A stretch of 64,000 nt of DNA from an uncultured Dehalococcoidia bacterium (GTDB taxonomy: Bacteria > Chloroflexota > Dehalococcoidia > Lucifugimonadales > JAAXIE01), in assembly GCA_951813255.1 (NCBI GenBank), contig OX638353.1:2911501-2975500 (forward strand), given 5' to 3'. Shown one piece after another: positions 9,310-17,136 of the stretch (positions within the stretch are counted from its first letter, which is position 1; the number at the start of each line of letters is the position of its first letter). The translations under genes and the position numbers were made by a program. The notes under the pieces are model-generated. The model did no database searches. It worked only from the letters and a program-made list of their open reading frames with translations, and was not told the origin of the DNA.

Positions 9310-10494
9310 ATGCAGTTTGGACTCCTGTATGAAATGCAGCGTCCCTATGACGACGAAATCGATTGGTACATGCTGTACCAGGAAACCCTAGAGCAGTGCG
9401 AGCTGGCCGACCAGGTTGGTTTCGACAACCTTTGGTTCGTTGAGCACCACTTCCTGTACGGCTTCTCAGGCTCACCCTGCCCCGAGGTAATGTTCGGCGC
9501 CCTGTCGCAGCGCACCAAGAACATCCGCATCGGATTTGGCGTGTCCATCCTGCCGAATCACCACCCAGTCCGCATCGCCGAGCGCGCTGCCATGGTCGAC
9601 CAGCTCACCAACGGACGCGTGGAGTTCGGCACAGGCCGCTCCAACGCCTACGAGCAGATCGGGCAGGGCATTGATCCCCGCGAGACCCGCGACCGATGGG
9701 ACGAGGCTATCAGAATGATCCCACAGATTTGGCAGACCTCCGGCGAGTTCTCTTGGGAGGGCGACTTCTGGAACGTGCCGCCTCGCAGGGTCCTGCCCCA
9801 ACCCTACCAGAAGCCACACCCGAGGATGTACCTAGCGTGCACGCAGACAGAGAGCTTCCGCCTAGCTGCGCAGAGGGGGATCGGCGTACTGTCGTCGGCA
9901 TCTTACGCCGTGGACATTCTGGCCAACCACGTCAAGGTATACCGGGATGCCATCAAGGATGCCGATCCGGTGGGCGCCGAGGTCAACGATTTCTGGGGGA
10001 ACAACGTCCACTCTTTCTGTGCCAAGGACGACCAGGCTGCGAAGGAGCTGTGCGCCGAGTCCATGAAGACCTTCTTCGGCCCGGACAAGCCCTATATCGC
10101 GGGCCGGATCGGGGCCTACGAGGAGTTGCTCGAGGCTTGGGGCGGCGTGCCGGAACATCTTAAGGCCGACTTCGGGCGTTGGCTCCGCCAGTCCGACGAG
10201 GAACACCAGTCTCAGGCAGCTGAGGCGGGCATCTCGCTGGACAGCGGCCCGGGTGCCGCGCGGGCCGCCGTGGCCCAACTCGACGCCAACACCCTAGCTG
10301 ACCGCGGTGTCATCATCGCTGGGAACCCGGAGAGCTGCATTAAGACTATCAAGACCTACGAAGACATCGGAGTCGACCAGGTCATGCTGATCCTGCAGAC
10401 TGAGACCATCCCCCACGACAAGGTGATGGAATCCATCGAGCTGTACGGCAATGAAGTCATTCCGGCCTTCCGTAACGGTGGCAACGGCAAATAA
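9310..10494 (+). CDS. LLM-class flavin-dependent monooxygenase
   Basis: A 394-residue cytoplasmic TIM-barrel enzyme of the bacterial luciferase superfamily, which uses reduced F420 or FMN and O2 to oxidise organic substrates. Landmarks are the N-terminal QFGLLYEMQ strand, FDNLWFVEHHF near residue 40, the GFGVSILPNHHPVRIAERAA segment near 78 and GRVEFGTGRSN near 100, all typical of the flavin-binding barrel. The length is somewhat above the 340-360 usual for the family, with an extended C-terminal region. The ATG start has an AGAGGAG site 7 bp upstream. It is a single-gene unit with its own palindromic operator-like site. The substrate is unknown. Confidence 0.92.
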   Translation: MQFGLLYEMQRPYDDEIDWYMLYQETLEQCELADQVGFDNLWFVEHHFLYGFSGSPCPEVMFGALSQRTKNIRIGFGVSILPNHHPVRIAERAAMVDQLTNGRVEFGTGRSNAYEQIGQGIDPRETRDRWDEAIRMIPQIWQTSGEFSWEGDFWNVPPRRVLPQPYQKPHPRMYLACTQTESFRLAAQRGIGVLSSASYAVDILANHVKVYRDAIKDADPVGAEVNDFWGNNVHSFCAKDDQAAKELCAESMKTFFGPDKPYIAGRIGAYEELLEAWGGVPEHLKADFGRWLRQSDEEHQSQAAEAGISLDSGPGAARAAVAQLDANTLADRGVIIAGNPESCIKTIKTYEDIGVDQVMLILQTETIPHDKVMESIELYGNEVIPAFRNGGNGK

Positions 10495-10791
10495 CTCCCG
10501 GCTAACGCACCACAACATAAGCAGTACGAATCCGGCCGTCGCCTAGCGCGCATTTGGCGTGGGCCTACGCTTTTGGGGCCCAGATAGTCCGAGATGATTC
10601 ATCAATCGACATGTTGAAGGCAAGCATCCGGACGCAGGGCAAGACTGTGAGTGGTGAAGCTCATTGATGTGGAGAAAGACTCCCTAGTCCAAGAGCAGCG
10701 TCGATACCTACGCCGGAAGACAGCCTGATACCGGGCATGGACACGGAGGGGGGACTGTTCTGAGGGGAATGGTTCTGTCAACAGTAACAGG
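10495..10791. other. Intergenic stretch, nothing recognised
   Basis: This 297-bp gap between the monooxygenase and the tRNA pair holds no coding region I can support. There is a 6-bp inverted repeat (TGGGCC at 10560, GGCCCA at 10577) with a T-run in its loop, which is not a normal terminator. I looked for tmRNA, SRP RNA and RNase P signatures and saw none. Confidence 0.5.
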
Positions 10792-10869
10792 TGGTACCCC
10801 TGGAGGGACTCGAACCCCCGACGCGCGACTTAGGACGCCGCCGCTCTATCCTGGCTGAGCTACAGGGGC
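10792..10869 (-). tRNA. tRNA-Arg (CCU)
   Basis: A complete cloverleaf on the minus strand, 78 nt including encoded CCA. The acceptor stem is GCCCCTG with CAGGGGT, the D stem GCTC/GAGC, the anticodon stem GCGGC/GTCGC with loop GTCCTAA (anticodon CCU, reads AGG), and the T loop TTCGAGT. It lies 4 nt downstream of the tRNA-Ala gene in the same orientation, so both are probably cut from one transcript. Confidence 0.96.
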
Positions 10870-10873
10870 AGTT

Positions 10874-10949
10874 TGGTGGAGATAGGGGGGCTCGAACCCC
10901 CAACCTCGGCATTGCGAACGCCGCGCTCTCCCAGTTGAGCTATATCCCC
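10874..10949 (-). tRNA. tRNA-Ala (CGC)
   Basis: A complete cloverleaf on the minus strand, 76 nt with encoded CCA. The acceptor stem is GGGGATA with TATCTCC, the D stem GCTC/GAGC, the anticodon stem CGGCG/TGCCG with loop TTCGCAA (anticodon CGC, reads GCG), and the T arm GGGGG-TTCGAGC-CCCCC. It is the first gene of the tRNA-Ala/tRNA-Arg pair. Confidence 0.96.
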
Positions 10950-11077
10950 GCTCATGGAATCAGGTAGCCAGAAGTCTGGTACCCTAGAAGCATCGTATTG
11001 CCACGGCCTATGGGTGTCAAGCTGTACCAACCATGCTGGTTCCATGGTAATAGCTGTCGCAGAAGCGCGGTGTTTGG

Positions 11078-11692
11078 ATGACGGACAGTCTTACGGGAAT
11101 AGTACTTGCCGGGGGGCACAGCACCCGCATGGGCCAGGACAAGGCGGGGGTTACGCTGCTCAACAAGACCCTCTTGGAATGGGTCTTGGACGCCATGCGC
11201 CAAGTCTGCAACCGCCTGCTTGTGGTGACCTCGTCGCAGTCGCTATCGCAACATAGGGCTGTATCCGTCGACACAATGGTGGTCGAGGACAGGCTGCCCG
11301 ATAGGGGGCCCTTGGGAGGGCTGTACACGGGGCTACAGCACACCTCTAGCGATCAGGCATTGCTAGTAGGATGCGATACACCTTTCCTCCAACCCGGCTT
11401 GCTCCAATTGGTAGTGGAAGCAGCCAGGGGAAGAGACGCAGGCGTGCCGCGGCTAGAGGGAGTTCCACAGACGCTACAAGGTGTCTATTCCCACCGCTGT
11501 CTGCCGACTATCGAAGGTCTATTGGCCCAAGGGCTCCCGGGCCTGCGAGACCTTCTTCCGCTGGTCGATGTGGCGTACCTGGAGCGCGACGAGGTAATCG
11601 CGACTGACCCCAGTCTGCTTTCCTTCTTCAACATCAACAGCGAAGCTGACTTGGAACATGCCCAGAGCCTGTTGGGAGGCGAGGAGCCCTAG
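11078..11692 (+). CDS. mobA: Molybdenum cofactor guanylyltransferase
   Basis: A 204-residue cytoplasmic nucleotidyltransferase that would attach GMP (or another nucleotide) to molybdopterin, finishing the cofactor used by molybdenum enzymes. The N-terminal signature IVLAGGHSTRMGQDKA (residues 8-23) matches the LAGG.S.RMG.DKA motif of MobA, and LVGCDTPFLQPGLL near residue 95 carries the metal-binding Asp. The length is normal for MobA. The related MocA/MobA-like cytidylyltransferases share these motifs, and molybdenum hydroxylases like the one at 17137-20920 often use the CMP form, so the nucleotide is not certain. It reads away from the tRNA pair. Confidence 0.88.
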   Translation: MTDSLTGIVLAGGHSTRMGQDKAGVTLLNKTLLEWVLDAMRQVCNRLLVVTSSQSLSQHRAVSVDTMVVEDRLPDRGPLGGLYTGLQHTSSDQALLVGCDTPFLQPGLLQLVVEAARGRDAGVPRLEGVPQTLQGVYSHRCLPTIEGLLAQGLPGLRDLLPLVDVAYLERDEVIATDPSLLSFFNINSEADLEHAQSLLGGEEP

Positions 11693-11703
11693 GGGAGTAT
11701 GAC

Positions 11704-12030
11704 TTACTGCATGGCGGAGTAGGCGGTGGGACGCAGGATGCGGCTCTTGATGCTTGCCACGATGGGGCCGTTTTCCTGCTCAGTCTGGGAGCGGATGCGT
11801 TGCCAGTCAGCGTCGCCTTGGAAGGCGTTCCAGCACTTCTCGCGCGCTGCAAGGCTCTCGTAGCTAAGCATGTAGACGAGAACGCCGGCATTTCCGATTT
11901 CCTCGGTCCAGAAGCCAACCACGCCCATACCATGCTTCTTGAACAGGTCAGCGGTGTGCTCCTCGAACCGCTTGTTCAGGAAGGGAAGCTTACCGGGGCA
12001 GGGTGTGTACTCACGAAGCTCGTAGATCAT
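11704..12030 (-). CDS. NIPSNAP family protein
   Basis: A 108-residue protein with the NIPSNAP alpha/beta-barrel fold: it starts MIYELREYTPCPGKLP and continues with LNKRFEEHTADLFKKHGM, VGFWTEEIG and VYMLSYESLAAREKCWNAF, the recurring pattern of this dimeric family. NIPSNAP proteins have no established enzymatic role in bacteria. The ATG is preceded by GGAGGAACGGA. It begins 28 bp after the ruvB stop in the same direction and is likely co-transcribed with ruvB. Confidence 0.85.
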   Translation of the reverse strand: MIYELREYTPCPGKLPFLNKRFEEHTADLFKKHGMGVVGFWTEEIGNAGVLVYMLSYESLAAREKCWNAFQGDADWQRIRSQTEQENGPIVASIKSRILRPTAYSAMQ

Positions 12031-12058
12031 TCCGTTCCTCCAGATTGTTGTGCTTCTC

Positions 12059-13093
12059 TCAGATGAGGCGTCCCTGCGGTGAGGGGGCCTTCGTTTGGGG
12101 TGTTCTGTCGAGATGGGTGTAAGCCATGGGGGTGGCCACCCGGCCGCGAGGAGTCCTGTCCAGGAACCCCAGTTTGAGGAGGTAGGGCTCGTAGACGTCC
12201 ATAATGGTGTCCGCCTCTTCTCCTATGGAGGCTGCCAGGGTGTCCAGTCCAACCGGCCCGCCAGTGAACTTGTCGATTATACTCCCGAGCAGTCGATGAT
12301 CCGTTCGATCCAGACCTAAGGCATCGACCTCCAGCTTTTCCAAGGCCTCCCGGGCCATGTCGCCACTAATGATCCCGTCACCTACCACCAAGGCGTAGTC
12401 GCGGCAGCGCTTGATCAAACGGTTGGCCACCCGTGGCGTGCCTCTGGACCGCAGCGCAATCTGCTGGATGGCAGATTCCTCAATGTCCACCTGCAGGATT
12501 CGGGACGAGCGTTCGACAATCAGGCTCATGTCTTCCGGTTCATAGTAGTCGAGGTGGTAAATGGAGCCGAAACGGTCCCGCAGAGGGGCACTCACCATGG
12601 AGAAGCGAGTGGTGGCGCCGATGAGGGTGAAAGGGTTGATCCGCAGGTTGACGTTACTGGCCCCCAGTCCCTTGCCCATCATCCAAGACAGGAAGAAGTC
12701 CTCCATGGCGGAGTAAAGTATCTCCTCTACCACACGGCTCAAGCGGTGGACCTCGTCGATAAACAGCACATCGCCACGGTTCAGGCGGGTGAGGATGGCC
12801 GCCATATCCCCAGGACGTTCAATGGCAGGACCGGAGGTGACCTTAATCTCCACATTCATCTCTTGGGCGATGATGAGGGCGAGGGTGGTTTTACCCAAGC
12901 CGGGCGGGCCGTAGATGATGACGTGGTCGAGGGGCTCGCCGCGCATACTCGCGGCTTGCATGGCGATGCTGAGGTTTTCTTTGGCCAGGTCCTGACCTAC
13001 GAAATCGGTGAGGTGTTTTGGGCGCAGGGACGAGTCAAGACCTACGTCTTCTGGGGTAGAGGTTCCCGAAATGACACGTTGCGTCAAAGCCAC
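12059..13093 (-). CDS. ruvB: Holliday junction branch migration helicase RuvB
   Basis: The 344-residue hexameric AAA+ motor of the RuvAB complex, which drives branch migration of Holliday junctions. The N-terminal [19 protein letters not shown], Walker [13 protein letters not shown] (about residue 62), Walker [18 protein letters not shown] (about 108), the sensor region LIGATTR and the C-terminal winged-helix DNA-binding domain ([14 protein letters not shown]) are all present and the length is normal. It starts with GTG and has a weak ribosome-binding site; a CGTAGCTG word like those in the intergenic repeats overlaps the start at 13093-13100. No ruvA or ruvC is nearby. Confidence 0.98.
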   Translation of the reverse strand: MALTQRVISGTSTPEDVGLDSSLRPKHLTDFVGQDLAKENLSIAMQAASMRGEPLDHVIIYGPPGLGKTTLALIIAQEMNVEIKVTSGPAIERPGDMAAILTRLNRGDVLFIDEVHRLSRVVEEILYSAMEDFFLSWMMGKGLGASNVNLRINPFTLIGATTRFSMVSAPLRDRFGSIYHLDYYEPEDMSLIVERSSRILQVDIEESAIQQIALRSRGTPRVANRLIKRCRDYALVVGDGIISGDMAREALEKLEVDALGLDRTDHRLLGSIIDKFTGGPVGLDTLAASIGEEADTIMDVYEPYLLKLGFLDRTPRGRVATPMAYTHLDRTPQTKAPSPQGRLI

Positions 13094-13246
13094 GTAGCTG
13101 CCGGGGAGAGGTTAGGGCCAATTCTAGGGGCAGGCATCGCGGCGCGTCAATGAGCGTATGTCACGAGGATGGCGAGGGTGGTACCACTTCAAGGTCGCTG
13201 CAACCGGACTGCAACGGGGCCCGATTTCGTAGCTGGAACTGCCCGG

Positions 13247-13312
13247 AATTGCAGGGTGTTCGTATCTGGGAAACCTTTTTTCGTAGCTAAATGGCCTGCA
13301 AATCCTGCAAGT
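13247..13312 (+). repeat. Intergenic repeat element A (W = CCTGCAAAT)
   Basis: Order and spacing: W' AATTGCAGG (13247-13255), 5 nt, CGTATCTGG (13261-13269), 12 nt GAAACCTTTTTT, CGTAGCTAA (13282-13290), 4 nt, then two tandem nonamers CCTGCAAAT and CCTGCAAGT (13295-13312). W' is the reverse complement of W at 8 of 9 positions. The same order and spacing occur at 27892, 50807 and 60212 with other W words. It lies upstream of ruvB, reading toward the isocitrate-lyase-family gene. Confidence 0.85.
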
Positions 13313-13489
13313 GACCTTCCCCAATCCAGATAGGCCCCAGCTACGAATTTTGGAGCGTGGTGAGTTGCATGACCGGCTGCACCGGTGGAGCTGAGCGCGG
13401 ACGGGCTGCGTCGTTGCCGGCAGGTGCTGCCTTTCAAAGACCGGTGGCTCCAAGCGGTCTACCTTTCCAATTGATTGCAGGTACAGAAA

Positions 13490-13525
13490 AGGCTGGGGCA
13501 CCCTCGAGGGGTCAGTCCCCAGCCT
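13490..13525 (-). terminator. Terminator of the isocitrate-lyase-family gene
   Basis: A 9-bp stem (13490-13498 with 13517-13525, AGGCTGGGG/CCCCAGCCT) that, read on the minus strand, is followed by TTTTCTG. It lies downstream of the gene at 13592-14482. The hairpin shares the run GGGGTCAGTCCCCAGC with the terminator at 60622-60652. Confidence 0.8.
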
Positions 13526-13591
13526 GTGTTGATGGTAGCCGGGAGGGAGTGGCGGTGTCAACGGGGAGGTGTCATGGGGATGTCACAACCT

Positions 13592-14482
13592 CTACCGGCC
13601 GTTGGGCGGCCCATTGGACGGCCCATCGGACACAGGCACTCCGTATTTGCGTTCCATTTCGTAGACACCGGGCAAGCCCAGTAGGTTGGCCACATCCTCG
13701 CGGGTGCCGTAACGGGCAGGGTCGACCTTGCCCGTTTGCTTGAGTTCGCTGAAGGCATCATGGACTGCTTGGTACACCAGCCAGATGGTGGAGCCGCAGA
13801 TCATCAGACGATAGCCCATAGCCTCCACATCTTGAGTAGGGAGCAGGTCGCCGTTGTACATACGGGGGAAGTGCGCCAAGTCAGTGGCGTAGGCTTTGAG
13901 GTCCTCCACAGTACGAATGCCATCGACGAACACCATGTCGGCCCCAGCGTCCATGTAGGCATGGCAGCGGGCGACGGTATCCTCCCACCCGTTGACGGCA
14001 TAGGCATCGCAGCGGGCGATAATCACGAAATCGGCATCGCGTCGCGCATCCAGGGCGGCACGCAGCTTGCCCACCATCTCATCAGCCGGGACCACCTGCT
14101 TGCCGGCGAAGAAGCCGCACTTCTTGGGAAAACTCTGGTCCTCAATATGGATGGCCGCCACGCCAGCATCCTCATACTCCCGCACGGTGCGCCAAACGTT
14201 GATGGCATTGCCATACCCAGTGTCTGCATCGGCTATTACTGGCACGGAGACTGCGTTGGAGATATAACGGGCGTTGGACACCATCTCGGTCTGGGTCAGA
14301 TAGCCCACGTCGGGGTAGCCCTTCTCTGCAGAGGTGCCAGACCCTGTCATGTAGACAGCCCCGAAACCCACCTCTTCTGCAATCCGGGCATGCAGGGCAT
14401 TCAATATGAAGGGGGCGACGACCATGCGGCCGCTGACCAGCATTTCTCTTAAGCGTCCTCTCGGGGCCGTAGCTGCCATCAT
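13592..14482 (-). CDS. Isocitrate lyase/PEP mutase family protein
   Basis: A 296-residue TIM-barrel enzyme of the isocitrate lyase/phosphoenolpyruvate mutase superfamily, which makes or breaks C-C or P-C bonds next to a carboxylate using Mg2+. Visible landmarks are MTGSGTSAEKGYPD near residue 45, the metal-binding DADTGYG near 88, HIEDQSFPKKCGFFAGK near 120 and VIARCDAYAVNGWEDTV near 158. The catalytic loop reads KKCGFF where isocitrate and methylisocitrate lyases have K(K/R)CGH, so an oxaloacetate-decarboxylase-like or phosphonomutase-like activity is as likely as lyase activity. AGGAGCCACG precedes the ATG. It is monocistronic with its own terminator. Confidence 0.88.
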   Translation of the reverse strand: MMAATAPRGRLREMLVSGRMVVAPFILNALHARIAEEVGFGAVYMTGSGTSAEKGYPDVGYLTQTEMVSNARYISNAVSVPVIADADTGYGNAINVWRTVREYEDAGVAAIHIEDQSFPKKCGFFAGKQVVPADEMVGKLRAALDARRDADFVIIARCDAYAVNGWEDTVARCHAYMDAGADMVFVDGIRTVEDLKAYATDLAHFPRMYNGDLLPTQDVEAMGYRLMICGSTIWLVYQAVHDAFSELKQTGKVDPARYGTREDVANLLGLPGVYEMERKYGVPVSDGPSNGPPNGR

Positions 14483-14595
14483 CGTGGCTCCTATCTGTGG
14501 TTAAGAGATGGCAGTGTACCACGGCTGCACTCAAAATGACTCTAAGAGTCTTTAGCAGTGGGGCTTGAAAAGCCTCTTTGTGGTAAAATCGCCTC

Positions 14596-15171
14596 ATGTC
14601 GGAACAGTACCAGCCTCTACACAGTGCGAAAGAGAAATCGCCCATCAACTTCATGTTGATATTGGGCGTGGGCGCAGCGGTGGCTGACATATTGATCAGC
14701 GGCGGAGTCACTGGCCTGTTTGTTGTTGGAATCGGCGTAGCCATCTACGCTTGGTTCACCACACCCACGAACTACAGCCTGTATAACGACCGCTTGCTCA
14801 TCTTCTACGGGCGTCCTAGGACCCGGCACATCATGTTCGAGAATATAGAGGGCGTGGACAACATGGTAGTGCCCTTGAGCGGTCCCCGCCTGCGGGTGCG
14901 GGAGTTCCGGGGCCGCGGCGCTTGGATCACACCCAGAGACCCTGAAACCTTCATGGAGCAGTTCCGCATCGCCATGGAAGCCTTCCAAGGCACTGCTAGC
15001 GAGGACTCCAATTTCGTGCCCTACCAACAGGCGGAAGCATTGGAAGACCCCACAGAGAGGGCTGGCGACGAGCCTGAGTATGAAGAGGTCGCCAACGAGA
15101 TTGAAGCCCCAGCCGAGTCAGAAGACCCGATGGGGGAGCAGGAAGACCCTTGGGGTGGTCGCCGAGACTAA
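14596..15171 (+). CDS. Membrane protein with PH-like domain, unknown function
   Basis: A 191-residue protein I cannot assign to a named family. Two hydrophobic helices lie at about residues 15-55 (FMLILGVGAAVADILI and GLFVVGIGVAIYAWF). A cytoplasmic region follows (YSLYNDRLLIFYGRPRTRHIMFENIEGVD), whose beta-strand pattern resembles bacterial PH-like/YdbT domains. The last 50 residues are acidic and probably disordered. A TAAAAT hexamer 6 bp before the ATG and no clear ribosome-binding site suggest a leaderless message (inference). It faces away from the isocitrate-lyase-family gene. Confidence 0.7.
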   Translation: MSEQYQPLHSAKEKSPINFMLILGVGAAVADILISGGVTGLFVVGIGVAIYAWFTTPTNYSLYNDRLLIFYGRPRTRHIMFENIEGVDNMVVPLSGPRLRVREFRGRGAWITPRDPETFMEQFRIAMEAFQGTASEDSNFVPYQQAEALEDPTERAGDEPEYEEVANEIEAPAESEDPMGEQEDPWGGRRD

Positions 15172-15210
15172 AGTAGTGCACCCTGGGCCAAGAACGGCCC
15201 ATCCACATCC

Positions 15211-16203
15211 CTACTTCTTGACCTCGTATCCCAACTCCGACGCCAGCTTTGCCATATCGAATCCCTCTCTGCGCTGCCGCAGGTCGAAATACACCAGCGT
15301 AGAACCAATCCACATGATTGGCAGCGTCAAAACCACCGCCAGCACCAAGAGCAGGCTTCCGGCCCTCTGTGAAAAGGAGTCCACCAGTATGCCTGGGATA
15401 GACAGCACCAGAGAGGCTCCCGTCCAGACTAGAAAGAAGACCACTCCAATGCCGAAGACGCGCCAGCCGTCCTTACCCACGAGTTCGCTGCTTCTTCCCA
15501 GTGAGGCCATGGGCTGCCGGTTTTCAACCAGTAACGGCCCCGCAAAGAAGAACCAGCGGACCATCACATAGCAGGCAATGGGAAACAGCGCCAAGCCTGC
15601 TACGTACCAATCGGTCTGCAACAGAATGAACGGCCCAATCCATGTGGGGACGGACATTACAAGAAAGGCAAGCGTCAGGGAGAACCAGCGAGTCATCACA
15701 CGACTGTAGCAGGCTACCACCCTTACTCGGCCCAAGAGGTAGTGCTGGGACACTGCCTCCACTGTGGCGCCCCACCCCCAAGCACCGAAAAGCACCAACG
15801 CGGCCAGTGATGTAATAAGCACGTACAGGCTGGAAACTGAGAAGGCTGCTAGGGCGCCAAAAAAGGAGCAGAGAGCAATCAAGACGAATGGACCAAGGTG
15901 TCTGCGATACAGGCTCAGGCTCTCGCCGATGATATCGATGAGGGTCCTGGGGGGAAACTCAGATTCGCCGGTCTCCGGGCGCGGAGGGGCAGGACGATAG
16001 TCCGGAGGCACCTCTGGGACTTCTGCCAACATATGCCGGCACGAAATGCAGGAGAGAGCATCTTCCCGGTTTTCCGTGCCGCACTGGGTACAGTAGATTG
16101 TGCCCACGGCCTGCTGTTCCACCACGAGAAGCAAGCTCTCACCACAGAAGGCGCAAATGTCGGCCCCTTCTACGTTCTCATTGAAGCAGTGTCGGCAGAT
16201 CAT
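15211..16203 (-). CDS. Double zinc-ribbon multi-pass membrane protein
   Basis: A 330-residue protein with two N-terminal zinc ribbons, CRHC...CAFC (residues 3-19) and CTQC...CISC (about 38-55). A Pro-rich linker leads to a membrane domain of about six helices (residues 90-310) separated by short loops. The arrangement of soluble zinc ribbons fused to a DUF-type membrane domain is common in Gram-positive bacteria and Chloroflexota, and no activity is established. The ATG lacks a Shine-Dalgarno sequence. It converges on the PH-like membrane protein gene with a 39-bp gap. Confidence 0.75.
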   Translation of the reverse strand: MICRHCFNENVEGADICAFCGESLLLVVEQQAVGTIYCTQCGTENREDALSCISCRHMLAEVPEVPPDYRPAPPRPETGESEFPPRTLIDIIGESLSLYRRHLGPFVLIALCSFFGALAAFSVSSLYVLITSLAALVLFGAWGWGATVEAVSQHYLLGRVRVVACYSRVMTRWFSLTLAFLVMSVPTWIGPFILLQTDWYVAGLALFPIACYVMVRWFFFAGPLLVENRQPMASLGRSSELVGKDGWRVFGIGVVFFLVWTGASLVLSIPGILVDSFSQRAGSLLLVLAVVLTLPIMWIGSTLVYFDLRQRREGFDMAKLASELGYEVKK

Positions 16204-16382
16204 GGTTTATCTGTTACCGGCATCGGCGTTGTACGCTCTGGATATGTTATCACTAACGGAGTGGACTCGACTTGATATTCGAGCCTGTAGCTTTAGCATC
16301 TTACCAAGCAAGCCTGCGATGGGCCACTGCGACCCGTTAGGGTGAACTGATACACGGACGAAAGACATAGGGAGGCGCGGCA

Positions 16383-17111
16383 ATGTACGGTTGGCGAGCA
16401 CGAATAGGCGTGATCGTATCCCCTCCGAACACAGTGGCGGAAGTGGAGTTGGGACGGATGGCCCCGGAGGGCGTGTCGGTGCATGTCACCCGGATGTTTC
16501 GTCCTCGTGACGTCACAGGCTTGGACCAACGGGTGCTGGAGACCACCAATGAGTCGCTACCTCAAGCAGCAGGGGCCATCGCTCCGCTGAAGCCGGATGT
16601 GCTCGTCTTCGCCCATACCATGGGCAGCATCGTCGCCGGACCCGGACGCGACCATGAGCTTGCCTCCATGTTGGGTGAGGCCGCTGGATGCCGTGCCATA
16701 ACCACTGCCGGGGCTGCGATGGATGCTTTTCGGGCACTGGGGCTGGGTAAGATTGTAATCGTCGGTCCCTATACGGATGACTTGCTGGTGATGGAGAAGG
16801 AGTACTTCGAGGCCTCAATAGATGGGCTGCGCATTCTGGGACACAAGGCCTTTGGAATCAAAAACGGCTGGGACATCGGACAGTTGGAGCCGCGCGAATT
16901 CTTCCGGGCCGCGCGAGACGCCGACCACCCTGATGCCGATGCAGTGTTCATCAGCGGCACCAATGGGCGGACCATAGAGGTACTGGAACCGTTGGAACAG
17001 GACTTGGGGAAGCCCGTGCTGTCAGCTAACCAAGTGACCATGTGGGCTGCGCTGCGCCATTTGGGTATAGGTGGGGTCAACGGCTTCGGGAGCCTGTTCA
17101 ATCACCCGTAG
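16383..17111 (+). CDS. Maleate cis-trans isomerase/Asp-Glu racemase family protein lacking both usual Cys
   Basis: A 242-residue cytoplasmic protein with the two-domain racemase fold: RIGVIVSPPNTVAEVE at the N-terminus, DVLVFAHTMGSIVAGPGRDHEL near residue 75, ITTAGAAMDAFRALGLGKIVIVGPY near residue 110 and AVFISGTNGRTIEVLEPLE near 185. Relatives (maleate isomerase, arylmalonate decarboxylase, aspartate/glutamate racemase) use one or two Cys at the first and third of these sites. Here the usual C-T-S-G-S reads H-T-M-G-S and the usual C-T-N reads G-T-N, so neither Cys is present. The fold assignment is solid; the activity is unknown. GGAGGCG precedes the ATG. Confidence 0.85.
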   Translation: MYGWRARIGVIVSPPNTVAEVELGRMAPEGVSVHVTRMFRPRDVTGLDQRVLETTNESLPQAAGAIAPLKPDVLVFAHTMGSIVAGPGRDHELASMLGEAAGCRAITTAGAAMDAFRALGLGKIVIVGPYTDDLLVMEKEYFEASIDGLRILGHKAFGIKNGWDIGQLEPREFFRAARDADHPDADAVFISGTNGRTIEVLEPLEQDLGKPVLSANQVTMWAALRHLGIGGVNGFGSLFNHP

Positions 17112-17136
17112 AAGGTGACTCCGGCGGCGAGAGCCC

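Larger units (their letters stand above)
13094..13591. other. Intergenic stretch holding repeat element A and a terminator
   Basis: This 498-bp region upstream of ruvB has no gene I can support. It holds repeat element A (13247-13312), further CGTAGCTG words at 13227 and, inverted, near 13339, a CAGATAGG word near 13327, and the terminator of the isocitrate-lyase-family gene at 13490-13525. Confidence 0.7.

Noticed and set aside
10560..10791. Small structured RNA (tmRNA, SRP RNA, RNase P)
   Set aside because: None of the conserved cores is present; only a 6-bp inverted repeat is visible.
13247..13312. Target-site duplication of a transposon (tandem W copies)
   Set aside because: The duplicated words lie side by side inside the element, not at its two ends, and no transposase remnants or terminal inverted repeats are seen.
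14487..14500. CAGATAGG word of the repeat family upstream of the isocitrate-lyase-family gene
   Set aside because: It overlaps the AGGAG ribosome-binding site and lacks the other boxes, so it is most likely chance.
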